NCBI GenBank assembly: GCA_028095005.1
Contig: CM051460.1
Location: forward strand, 74,665,676-74,729,675
Direction of reading: 5' to 3'
Length of the DNA: 64,000 nucleotides
Source of the DNA: Rhynchospora pubera
Taxonomy: Eukaryota > Streptophyta > Magnoliopsida > Poales > Cyperaceae
In this document: one piece after another, positions 12,693 through 26,100 of the stretch
Layout of the letters: every line of letters begins with the position of its first letter
How positions within the stretch are numbered: position 1 is the first letter of the stretch
Made by a program: the position numbers and the translations under genes
Notes under the pieces: model-generated
Databases searched by the model: none
What the model saw: the letters and a program-made list of their open reading frames with translations, nothing else
Told to the model about the DNA's origin: nothing

Positions 12693-14160
12693 TAAGTTTC
12701 AACAATGTTCAGGATCTTTTGTAGGTTCGGATCTACTGTGACAGGAGCAATATTTGGAATTTTCTGTGCATGGTAGTTTCTATGTAATATCAAAATAATA
12801 TATATTTTTTTATCTTTTAGCAGCTTCTATATAAAAAATGTCAAGTTGTGATGCTCAAGTTCATAGCAAAATTATATGGATGAATCGCGCAACATGCGAG
12901 ATTCGCACTAATATGCACACATATACAATTGATGAAACATTTACTCTTTCATTTTCTATTCTTCTTTTTAAAAAATTGATATAGCTATTTTATTAAAATA
13001 TATGCTTGAAAAAGCAAATATACGAAATAAGAAATTATTATTAATTTAATATCGATGCTGAAAATTTTGAAGTAACAAATTCTACAATTGTATTCGAATA
13101 CAGATACTTTTTTATGAATATTATGGGCATTTTATGTTGTAAAATTTTTTTATTAAGTTAGATCAGCAGTCGGAGGTTAATTGTTGCAGATTAAAAGTTC
13201 AGTAGGATCTTTGTCAAAATAAAAAGTTGGAGAGTTCACTTGTCACAAACGAAAAATTTGAGAATCTTTTATGACATAACCCTTAATAAAGAAGTATATA
13301 AAATGAACATCATGGGGGCGCACTTAGGCTTTAATGCACCTATTTGGATAGAGATCAGTCACTTTTCGGTCTTTATTGGTGCAATCCTACCTAAGTCAAT
13401 TTGTCTTGAGTTATTATTGAAAACCAAAGATTTTATTTATTTATTAATTTATTTTTTGAAGAAAGAAAACCAAAGAGTTATTTTTCTAAACGTAAACATT
13501 CTATATGGTGCACCTTTCAGGCCCTGCACAATCATTACTAATTTTGTTTTGAAAACTCGAGCAGCGGGTCGTCATATTAGGGACATACGAAGTTAAGATG
13601 TAACAGGAAATTATATTCAAACATCTCTAGTATTTTATACCCTCATCACAATATGATTTTATAAAATTGCAAATTTTAATTCTTTATTTAGAAAGTCAGC
13701 TTTTTGAAACTTGAATATAATAGAAGTATAGAACCATAACGTTAAATGTGAAGATATTAAACCCTCTATAAAATCACAGGATAATAAATGAATTCTGTTT
13801 TTTTTAATCAAAACTTTTCGATGTAAAATATAAATCGTCAGAAATTTAAATCTTGCCATCAAATTCCGGTTTTTCCGAAATAACATATGGACTGTTGTCA
13901 CTCTTCTAGAGATTTTAATTCCCAAAACCAGGCCAAAGGCCCAATTCTAGCTAGTTAGACAAAACCCCAAATTTCAGAGCGCAGCGGATCTAAACTAAAA
14001 CGGGTTAAAACCCTGTTCATCACTTCAACACAAAACAGTATCCGCTCTAAGATCCGAGAAAAGCCCTAAACCCTTCTTCCCTCGCGCGGGATTCATTCAT
14101 CAACTCCATTTTCGCCATTTCTCTCTCTAGGGTTTCATCACTCGCTTCACTCCCACTTCA
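12693..14160. other. Non-coding region upstream of NUP188
   Basis: This is AT-rich DNA with no recognisable gene. The last ~200 bases become rich in C and T (TTTCTCTCTCTAGGG near 14118), typical of a plant 5' leader and promoter-proximal region. I see no convincing TATA box. A 118-codon frame at 13240-13596 has no family features and looks accidental. Confidence 0.6.
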
Positions 14161-17100
14161 ATGGCGAAGTCGCCCAAGTCGGCGCCGGAGTCCCTCTGGT
14201 GGGACCCGTTCGTCGCCCTCTTCGACGAGCTCGATCGTGCTCCGCTCTCTGACAACTTTCCCAACCACCTTGTCAGTCTCTCTCTCTCAAGCCCCCTTTC
14301 ATGCTATTGCACACACATTCTTTCACTCACACGGTACAAATTCTATATGTCTGTTCTGTTAGTCATCTCGTGTGATTAGTACTCTCCATGCAATGTCTTA
14401 GGAAAGAACTGCGGTATATTTCTGAACTGACCACTAGGTAGTCTCAGAACCAAGTTTGACTGATTTATTAGTGCAAATTGGATTAAGAGACCTAAAATGG
14501 AATTTTAGGTGGAGAAGATAAAGACAAACCACAGATGGTTTGTTGAATCAGTTTCTGGCTTCAAGCCTCCGAATGAAGCATCGAAGAAACTCGTAGAGTC
14601 TGACGAGCTACTTGTTGGGTCACATAATCTGTCAATAATGGCTGAGCTCAGAGAGACTGCTCTTAAAGTCAGCCAATTAGTGGTATCTTTCTTATAGCTC
14701 TTCTGTGTATAACCATTTTTCTGGTTTTGTGCAAACTAATTTCAGTTTTATATTCTACTTCAAGCATTAAATTCAGCAGTTCTCATATCTGCAACTGTAA
14801 ACTTTAATTGGATATCTCCAGATAAAAGCAACCACCGGTATATAATTTTAGTAATGTAATTTGACTAATGTACTGATGTGTCTTGAGTAACCAAATAATA
14901 TAGAACCAGTTCATGCAAAATTCAGATCCCCAGTTGTTTTCAACTTTGATTTTAGCTGCTAAATTTTTATCTAGGGAAAGAGTGGCCTATTATATCGGAA
15001 ATGATACACACCATCCACCAATATACCATCCAACCATCCACCCTCACCAACTACAAGAAATTGGGCTTTTTGGGCACCCAGGCCCAGATTTTTTCGCGCA
15101 TGCTGACATCAGCATTTCGTGTTCTGTTTGATGCCTTATGGGATGTGTTAAATGTTCAACAGTTTTCGAACTAAATACAACAAGGGATGAGTTAATTTGG
15201 GTTACGTGTTCAGTTTGATATATTTATAAAGTAACATATTAATGATTTTACATCTTTCTTCACGCATTCAGCCAACAAATTTGGGGACACTATATCAATT
15301 TAAAGTTCATTTTGTTAGCACAAATGATGATTTAACATGCGTCATATGTTCGATTTGATAGTTTCGTAATATACAAAACAAAACACAACAGCTAGTACCA
15401 AAATAAAACATTAATATGATCCCTAAAATAACATGATCAGTTTTAACAATCCAAAACAATAAAATTTTAACCAATTCAAAAAATAATACCATTACAATTC
15501 ATACAAATATTAGAACACATATTCAGTTTGGTAAAAATCTGAATGTTGGTGGAGAATGAACACACAACGCCGTACCAACTCGATCGAACCACAGCCAGAA
15601 CCTGCGTAATATGAATACAAATACATGTGTAAAGTATTAACAACATTATCCCTTAATTTGATAAATAGATCACAATTTAATACTAAATAGTCATTTTCAG
15701 GCAATTGTATGTAAAAAAACAGTTTCTGACAATAGAACATAAGATGATCCCTTATGTCATTTAACTTAATGTTTGTAGTATCTAACACATCATTTATGTA
15801 AAATTTGAAATTATCGTTGATCATATTCTGATTTCAAATAAGTTATTACTTATAATAAACTGAACATTTATAATAATAATAGTATCCATTATTACAATAA
15901 ACTTAACCCCTATTGTAATTTAAGTGCACACTAGTCAATTATTTTTTTTCCTAAGGTGTGCTCATAAACTGAACACTTATTTCAATAAACATATAATTTG
16001 GTGATCTATAGATGTACTGAACATGTATAAAATGCAGCGTGATTTCCGTGCTATTTGTAACCATCCAAAACCATTACATATGAAATTACATCAAAGTAGA
16101 ACAACAATATAACACTATTTATATAAAAATGCAGTAATTAATCAAATCATTAGTAAACACAATCATATAGAGAGAATCATGTGGAGTGCCTACCATCAAC
16201 AAAACATTGAATACAACAGTTTCAACAATTGTGAAGAAAAATATTATAAATAGAATGATCAGAGAACTTGATCCAGACATTTGTGAAAGATTGTCGAAGT
16301 TTTTGAATTAATAACACCAGATCAATAGAGGAGCAACAATTGTTTATCAATTCCCAAAAGTTTAAAAGCCTTTAAATTTCAAAGTCTTTAATTATAACTA
16401 ACGAAAGATCGAAACTTTCAAACTTATCCTTAAAAAGATTTAAAATCAACAACAGTTCCAATTAATCACTCATTAAACAACAAATTACCTATCCAAAACA
16501 ACACTCACCGCACTAAAAAGACCAGAGAAGATAAAAGGCACAACATTGGAAAGGAAAAGCAAAATCACATACTGGATTGTCTCAGAAAACAAAATTACAA
16601 TGGAAATTCAAATTAAGTTCGACACTACTAACCTTTCGATCTCCGCTATGTATGTCGTCGGTTGATCCCTCTCTCTTATCAAAATTTCCGTAGAGAATCG
16701 TTGGATCCATTCCGTTATTTCTTTCTCTCTCTCGTTCGCTCTCTGTGTGGTTCGTTTCTGAAAATTAAAATAAAAAAACGAAAAGAAATGGAGAGGTACG
16801 ATGCGAAGGGATGTTAGTTGATGTGAGCGCAGCACAAAAGGTTGGAAAACTGGGCCATATGCTGGGCCCAAAAGAAAGACGGGAGAATGATGGATGATTG
16901 GATGGAAATAAAGAAGATGGTAAATACCAATTACCCTATTATATTGGGGCAAAGTTCTCAACATTAGCAGCTGCATCCTCACTAATCTTAGCTCTGAGTG
17001 CTAGTTGCTACAATTGCAAGTAGTTAAGAGTTTTGGTCACAGATATGAGAAGCCTTTGGAGTATCTACAAGTATTGTAATATGTTGGCTGTACTCATTAA

Positions 17101-20100
17101 TGAAAATGAAGTCTCTACTAATAAATAATTTTTAATCTGTTGTAGAACTTAGATGAGGTGCAGTCTTACATGCTAGTTGATAGATCTGTGGGCCCCACAT
17201 CAAATGCAGAATACAAAGAACTAGTGCATTCTGTAAGTATCTCTAATTCAATATCCTTAAATTTCCTTCTTTGTCGTTTTACCCAATGTACTGTCATTAA
17301 AACCAAATATTCCACTTGAATATGTGCAGTACTTGCTTAGGCAAGGCATATACTCAAAAGCTTAATTTAGAGGTGATGATACTGTAACTCTGCAAAAATG
17401 CTCCTTGAGATTATTGCACAGCAATCCCATGTTAACAGATAAACTAGATTTAGAAATTTCAGTAAGAGAGTTATTCCAATCTAGTTTAGATTACCATGGG
17501 AAAATAATTTGTTAAAAATATGACATTTTCAACAGCTTTGAGCTGTTTGCAAATAACCTAAAATATGTTGGAAGTTTTTAGTAGGTACTAGGACTGTGGT
17601 TCTTGACTTCTTGTTGCTAATAAGGTAACATGTTTGGTGTGATTTGTGAAAGCCCTTTCCATGATTCCTAGTTTTTTTCCCTTGAGTATGGTTATCTACC
17701 ATGATTTGTTTAGGTGGTGCTAAGGTACTACGTAGAGAGACAATGCTTGTTGAAATGCATTAGAAGAACATTCGTGCATGCATTGTATGCAACTGATACA
17801 ATAGGGGGAGAGGCCATGGTGTTGATTAAAGAAGATTTGCAAAACAAGCTTATTTCTGTAGTTCAAGATCTGCTTGCCTCTGCATTCTCTGTTAAATCTG
17901 TATGATTGTGATTTTTCTTGGTGCAGTTTATTATTTTTCTTTTCAAAATTAGGTAGAGTTATGTGTACCTTTGAAATATATAATACTGTTTTTTCTGCTG
18001 TTAAATTTTTGGGGTACTTATTATTGACATTCTTGATCAGTAACTTTGATCAGGGTGCTTGTGTATATTAACATTTGCAAACATAAAAGCTATGGCATTT
18101 TTCATGTGATCTTGCATACCCCTATTTGTTCCTTCTCAGAAGAGGACAAAATGAAAGTTATATGCTGTGTGGACTTGATGGTGCTAGCAAGGGGGTCCGG
18201 TCCATAGTATTTTTGAGGTTTTCTGGGGAATACTGTCAGCCATTTAAAGCAGTGTAGTAAAATTTATTTGATGTTTTGTGGGTTTGCACATCAAATACTG
18301 CCTTTTTCTTTGTTATTAGTATTGTTTAATCCCCACTTTTTTACTTTTGTTCTTGAAACAATGCAGGACATGAAATTCACTATACTATGGGTAGAAGAAA
18401 CGCTAATTGAGGCTAATTTAATATTTGACATTTTGTTCCTTGCCTTCTATGACAACTTTACTCGTTGCACACTTGATCAGTGGAAATCCCTTTCTAGCAT
18501 TTTCAGGGTAAAGTTTCTCCTTTCAAGAGTATCCAATGGTTCAGCTTTACTGGAATTGTTGCATTATCATTTATACATGTTTCAGGAAATGCTGGGTGGA
18601 TCTTATGATGTCAGTAAAATGGCAGTTTCTATAGAAGCAATGACCTCTTTCTATCATGCAAAGGCTCAGTTGTTATTTATTCTTATAGAAACACTAGATT
18701 TGGAAAATCTTCTTCGAATGGTTCATGATGAAGTTTCTTTTAGGTATTCTATATTTTAAGTGCATGTGCCATAGTTATATCATGAAATTTCTCTCTTACA
18801 TTATTTATCTTGTTATTTCCATGATATGTAGTGAAGTCTCATGTGCATTTTCTCTCACTGATATCCAAGAGATCGATGTCGAGGTCTCAATGTTTTCTGA
18901 GGAATTAGAGAGAGAATCTGGGCCATTGGTACTTGCTTGGGCTGTGCATCTTTGTCTTGTGTCATCTCTGCTAGAAAGTGATACCAACACATTAATGGTA
19001 TTGCAATGCACACCTGTTTTCCTTTTTTTCATTATTACCATCTCTTCTCACTGGGACATTGTTTAGCTACACCTTTGATGATCTTACTATTGGTTTTCTG
19101 TTATATTTTCTTATGTTTGCTTAATGGATAATGACAATAGCTTGTTTGGCTCTAGATGAAAAATTAACTAGCTTAAATGAAAACTGTAAGATGGTTAAAT
19201 TCATTTGTTTGGGGCTACCAGGGAATATGCATCTATTTTAGAAAGGATGCATAAAATATTGCCTGAGAAATGACTCTATTTTTTGTGAACTTCTTCTCTG
19301 AATTTAAAAAGTAGCCAAACACCTTCGTAGGAACCTTTGTTTCTATGAATTCCTGCCCTGCCAATCAGGGCATTTAGTTGTTGATATAGTACTTTGCTAT
19401 TTTCTTTCTATCTTGTTGATCATCCGAATGATCAATCCCTTCGTTACCTTTTTTTTTTTTTTTTTGAATCCATTCTGTCTTACAATATAAAAAAAACCTT
19501 GCAATGGATCAAATAGAAGAAAAAGGAATGAAGGAAGGAATTCTTATAATGACTCCGACTTTTAGCTAATCACCCTAAAAAATTTCTTAACTGTTTATTA
19601 GGATATGGACCATATAAGCTATGTGCGGCAAGCATTTGGTTGTGCCCCTTTTGACTATTTGCTTGAGATTATTTGTGGCAACACATTTAAGGAATCAGAC
19701 GTCAGTCTTCTCTTTCCTTTTTCCCTTCTTTCTGGTGCTAACCATCATTTATTTGTTATGCATTATTGACTGGTGAAAATTGCATCCTTTTCAGGGGCCT
19801 GTTTCTGGTTTTCTAAGTATTGTCAGGACACTAATATCAGCCTTCATTGCATCATATGAGCTTTCTGAATCTGTAAGTTGTACTTCTCACACCATAAAGA
19901 TAGTTCAGTAACTTTATACTTTTATAGTACTTCCACTCCAGATTGCTATATGTTTTACACAGGTACAACCACAAATGAAAGTTTAATAACTCAATAATTT
20001 TGTTGTTTTTCTTTACGGCTTAAGCTCTTGAACTGAAATATAATAGACTCACATGCTCAATATACTCGAAATGAAATGAACTCTCGGGTACTAACTATTA

Positions 20101-23100
20101 CATGCCGGTACCATCAAACCCTCTTGATTATTTGACAGCCTTTCTTAGATGATTTTCTTGTACTATTAGATCTTTGAATTAAATTATATAACAGAAGAAT
20201 CCTCATTTACCTTTCTTACTGCTTTGTGTTCCCCCCTCCACCAGCCGAGTGATGGTTATCTAAGTTCGATTTTAGGTATTCTGTACAACATTTATCGCGG
20301 GGAGGTACGTCTTCTATATTTTCTTTTAGCTCTTGCCATTAATTTTTGCAAATTCATTTTTCAGAATATTGTCTGCCAGCGTCCCTGAAACTTATACTTT
20401 ACACTCCTAGACTCCCTTCTGTATGCTTTTTTAGATTTATTTTCTGAGTGTGGTGTTTTAATTTCTCAGGAATCACTTTGCACACAATTTTGGGACAAGG
20501 AGAGCTTTGTTGATGGACCCATCAGGTCTGTCCTTTATATGCTAGAGAAAGAATACCCTTTTCAGAAGCTCGATTTTGTTCGTTTTCTCTCTGCTGTTTG
20601 TGAAGGAGCTTGGCCTGCTCAGTGTGTGTAGGTTATCCTTACCACCTCTCTCTCATTAATTCGTGGAATTAGTCATAAACTGTAATAGAAATGATACTCG
20701 TCATTTCACATATTTGCAAACGTTGCCCGACTTGATTATGATACTTCTAGTAAAACTTTGAGAAATTGGATCAATCAAACGGGAAAAGTATATTTGATTG
20801 AATGTTGAACCATATTACCTGGCTTCTAAAATATCATATTGTTTGTATCTATTTTCCTTTAATAACTGAACAGACTCAAAACAAAGAAAACAAATTTTTG
20901 CTCAGTTCTTTATCTGGGTTTGTATGTAACTGGCAAAAGAGTTGATAGATTTGTCAAGACAACAATGGGCAGTGGTGTCACTAAAAAAAAACTTGTTTCC
21001 TTTAATGGATAGGTTATATTGATGAAAACTTGCTTGACTATCGACGACTCTCATCAAAATCACCAAGTTTAAATTACAAATACCTTTTTATAGTATAGAT
21101 AGATCATGCATCAAATTTTGTACATTTTGAAAACCAAATGGCCACTTATCGAGCAGTTTTAAAAATTTGGTTTGATTTTACCAGCACTTTATTGTGCAGA
21201 TACTTACAAAAGATTGGCTTGATCAGCAAAAATATACTAAATTGTATTAGGTTCTTACAGGTTAAAAGGGTGTATGCCTTTTACCGGTACCAAACATGAC
21301 TAGACTCCTCAGACTAATAACAGATTTTTGTCCCAGTACGAGTCTCAATTGTCGTCAAAATCTATATTAAATTCATTGGTATAAAGCCAGCTTAAAATAG
21401 GTTCAAAATATAAAATTCTAGGGAAATGTATTTCTAGGTCACTTGGACTTATCTATGTCATAGAGAGATCTTACAAATCAATTCTTTGGTCATAACATGT
21501 TTATTGATGCAGGTACAACTATCTTGAAAAAATGAGGGGCATGACCACACTGTATCAGATGCCTTCTGGTGTGAGGAATAAGGACATGGTGCGACTGAGC
21601 TCTCCAATGGCTGTACCAGGCGTAGAAAGTATAGTCATTCCAAGTGGGACCTGTGGTTTTGTTGTGAGAGCTGTTGACGAAAGTCTAATGCTGGTTCATT
21701 GGGAGGTAATTTTCTATGTTGTTTAATTTGGTTCTAGGTTGATCAAAAGTGGGATGGGGAAGTGAAGTTCTTTGGCAGTAGGTAGGATTCAATCAGCTGG
21801 TTCCTGAAGATATCAACCAATTCAGAAATTTGTAATAAGTCCACTTAAGTTTTTTATTGTTTCTTTTTCCTCTTATGTTACTCTATACTTGACGTATTCG
21901 CAAAAGCCCCGAATATATTGAGACTGAAGAAAGCATCAATTTTGAATGAAGAAAGTATAATTTGACAGTATTAATCTTTTGATTACCTGTATATTATTTT
22001 TCGGGCACAAATTCTTTAATAAAATTTCTTTCTCACTAAATTAGTTACTAGTTACTACTTTTAAAGGTACGACTTTTAGAAGAATAACAATAATGTTAAG
22101 AAGATAAGAAATTAGAAGGACAAAATATGATTTCGGGGAGGGGGGGGGGGGGGATCATTTTGACCAGATAAATGATGAGGTCTTAATGGTTCAATTAAGC
22201 AATCTTGAATCAGTGTTGGTCTTTCTCTTGTTCCCTAAAGGGCTGTAAAGATCAGTAGTTAGTTTTAGTCATTTGTTTCTCGTGCATCTATTGTCAAATT
22301 AAAAGTTATTATTTTTTCAGCTATCCTTTCATGGTATTATTATCGAAGTTTGTATTTATTTTCCTAGATTAAGCCTAATATTTGCACATCACATTGGCTT
22401 ATTTTTGGCACTCATTCCTACCATTGATTCTGTAATAGCCACTTATCAAGCAAAAGAAAGAATTAGCAAGCAAAGATATTGTTGTAAAACTGATACTGGT
22501 GCCACATTGGTCTTTTGGTTGGAAGTGCGCTTTATTTTAAAATGCATTTCCAAAATTTCAAGACTAATTGAGGCTATCTAAAGTTCAATGCAGTGTATGC
22601 ATAAAAACTCATGAGGTTTCAGCATTCTTAAAGACCTTGTTGTGATAGCTTCTAATGAGTATTTTGTTTTGTAGTTTCCTCATTCAGGGGTATTTCTTTT
22701 TCTTCTGAATTTGGCACAAGGTCTCCATTTTAACCGTCATGAGGAGTCCTCTCACATAATGGACCTTATCTATCGCATGGTCTCTGCTAATAAGGTAATT
22801 TTTGTTCATTCTTTGTTAATATAGGAGTTCTATGATGTACTTTTTCTGGATTTATGAACCTGAACTCCTTTCTTTATTTTAATGAGTTGTATATGATCCC
22901 TCTAGCAGGAAATATGCTTTTCTTTGCTTAGTACCGACTCACTGTTGATGTTGAGCAGAGCTGAGGCTAACAAGCTGGGGCGTCAACTAGAGAATGATTT
23001 TAGGTTTGGCTTTCCATTATATTTGACCCTTAAGCTTGTTTCTGAGGACAATGCTGCATTTCTAAACATGCCTGTGAGTTTGTGACTAATATCAATTCGG

Positions 23101-26100
23101 TATTGGCAGTATATGGAATTACCAGTCCTTAGAATTTACAAACGTGAATAAACACACCAACATCCATCGCCAAATCAAATAACAACAGATGTTATGAATA
23201 ATGAATTAGAAATTAGCAATTTAGGCTGCTGATAGATGCACTGCCATGGTGCGTCTCTTCCATCTTCATTTACTAAGACTTATAATGCTCTCCTTCTCTC
23301 TTTTTCCTGTATTTCAGGATTGATGTTGTAAAGTTGGTGTGCACGTCTGTACTGAATCTTGTTCAACATGGTGGTGATATTGGAATTGTAGCAAATTCTT
23401 TTGGAATCTTAGCTGAGATGTTAAAATGGTACAAAAAAAAAGCTTGTTTTCTTATGCAGACAGTAGTTAATGATAACTTGAAACTCATATACCATTTTTG
23501 GTGGTGCAGTATGCCTTCTCGTGTGCTTGATGTGGCGTTGACTTCAAATATCTTCTCAACTGAAATTACTGGCCAGCCAAAGTGAGGGCGTTTTAGTTTA
23601 GTTTTTGTGCTACTATTTTCTTGTACAATTTTGTTGGTGTAATGCGCATTTTATAATATTTTTTCTTTTGCATGTTTCAGTGGAAGTTGGATTCTTTCTA
23701 CTGGGCTTGCAAGGTTATTTTTTGCCGCATGTGAAGAATCAGATGGGGACTGCTCCTCGTTGGCTATTTCAGGTAAATTACTTTGCAGTTAGAAATAATT
23801 ATACTATCTGTCAAATTTTGTTTCTACAGCTTATTGATCTTCTTTTGTTCTGTATTCTTAAAATCTAACCTGAACTGACCTTGATATAAGAAACTGATTT
23901 CTGATAAAAGCAATTCCACTTCAGTGCTTGATTTCATATCTCAGTTAGTGGAGAAAGGAGTAACGGAGTATAGTATTATCTCGCCACTGATCATATTCTC
24001 TCTCCAATACATGTTTGTTAATCATACCAACTGGAAATACAAGAAGCAATCTCGCTGGAGGACGACACTAAAGGTATGGTAGTATGGTACCCTCATTCTA
24101 GGTACAGTAGTAGGGTACCCTCATTCTAGGTACCATGTCAAGTTAAGATTTCTTAATCAAACTAGTAGTTACCACACTCTGAATAGTGGTTCAGATGATT
24201 AGACTGCCCTAGTGGTGTGTTTGAGTTCCAACAGAATAAGAACTTGATGAATCGAGTCAGTTACTTATTCCATTAATAAGTGTTTACTGTTCAGTCCTAA
24301 CTATTCAAATTTTTTATTCAGTGCCTTGTGGTGTTTTCTTCATTGCATGTATGTGTTAGATGTACAAAAAGCTAATGAGGGCTATTTTTCTCTCTTCTAG
24401 GTTTTTGAATTGATAAAATGTTGTATTAGAGTGCTCCCTCCTTCACATGGCCTAGGCCGCATGGTTCGGGATATTCTTCTCTTTGATTCTGCCGTCCTCA
24501 GTGTGATTTGGAGAATTATAATAGTATTGACAGAAGCATTGGATGTAAGTGAGGTGCCATTCACTTAGCTATCATATCCTGTTTTTGTCTTTGTAAATGA
24601 AATTTCCTAATTTTTTTTTGGCTTAATACAAAAATGTAGTCCCAGATGTCATATCCTGGTCATAGCAGTGAAATACAGGACATCGAAGTTGTAGAACTTG
24701 TTCTGGGCAGTGCTCTTGATGTTATCCATGATATACTTGATGAATTACCTGAGGTTTGCATTTTTACCTTTTTACTATCTAGTTCATAGACACAAAAGTT
24801 GATGTTACCAAAATGCTCCGTTGCATTACATTATATTTTCAATTTCAAATGTTGTGATTTATTTTGTTGTTTTATAGCAGTCACCGATGTGTCAAACATG
24901 ATGATAACACTTTTTAACACTTTAAGGCCAGAAAAGTAATCCTATGAAGCGTTACTCTACTAAACATAATAATATTTTCTGTACAACTACAGAAATGTTT
25001 CGCCCAAATTTCTTTTCCTGACTGCTTTTCTTCAGGATGAACACAGGTGTAAACTAGTAATTAATGTGATGGGGGTTATTTTATATACTGTGCCTTTTTT
25101 TTTATAGCTATGGATGATACTCTGAATTTTCGATTCAGTTAATAACAATACAATAATTTTGTTCTCTTTCATGGATGTATACAGGAAAAATTTTCGAGCC
25201 TTCCTCCATTATTTAGTTTGCTTCTATCCCCTACTACAAAGCCAATGCCTTTCTCTTCCTTGGTGATTTTATTAATTTCCTTTTCTCACAATCCTGTAAG
25301 TCTATCTTTCTTTTTTTTTTCTTTTTTTTTTGGTGAAGCCCAATGTTTTCATCTGTCAATTTCTCCAAAAATATAGCTAACCAGGTCTTCCTTATTTAAA
25401 ACCTAATCCTCGTTAATTCTCTCCTAGGGAATACAAATGGCCTCAGCTAGAATGCTTTCCTCTTTATCTGTTGTTGCATCGAAATTCCAGTCGCAACTTT
25501 TTGAGTATGCTAACCTTGTTTTTGATGCTACTCAGGTACTTTCCTTCTCCTTGGTTCTTTGTTTTTTTTCTTCTCCTATGGCAGAAACTTTGGCTTAGTG
25601 ATTTTCATTTTAGACAACTTATGTAGAAGTACTTTCTCATTTTGTCAGATGAAGAAACTGAAAAACTTTTTTTGTGAATCTCTGGATGATGGCTTGGACC
25701 AAGACGATAGCATTAAAGTAGTTGTACTGGATCTTCTTACTTCTGTTGCCTCTTATCAGGTATTGTATTTTTTGATAACTTTGCTGAAAAGATCTTGTAT
25801 TTTGTGTCTGTGAAAGTGCTACCCGTTGATGAAAATTGAAAAAGGTCCATACAGTTAGCTTTTAGTCATGTTGTTTGTATATTATATTATTGTGTAAAGT
25901 TATTATGATATGGTGCTGAGATGAGTTCTTATTAAAAAATCTAGCTTTAATATAGGAGTTCATTAATTTATTGTGTCAAAATTCCAAAAAATAATGATTT
26001 ATAGTTTATATTCTGAAGAATTCATTTAAAAGATGTTGATGATGTATCATTGTAGATATGTCTTAGTTTTGTCACGTTCATTCAATCACTCTATTAATTA

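Noticed and set aside
13240..13596. 118-codon open frame upstream of NUP188
   Set aside because: Biased AT-rich composition, no domain, no leader or splice context; likely chance.
16608..16982. 124-codon open frame on the - strand in NUP188 intron 2
   Set aside because: It straddles the right boundary of the Mutator-like element at 16935, so it cannot be an ancestral gene; no family features.
18805..19041. Open frame antisense to a NUP188 exon
   Set aside because: It mirrors exon 7, whose + strand reading is spliced and fits the family.
23889..23924. Exon 18 of NUP188 starting at the AAG before 23891
   Set aside because: That start breaks the frame with exon 17 and hits a stop; starting at 23925 after TTCAG restores the frame and the SVLDF junction expected for the family.
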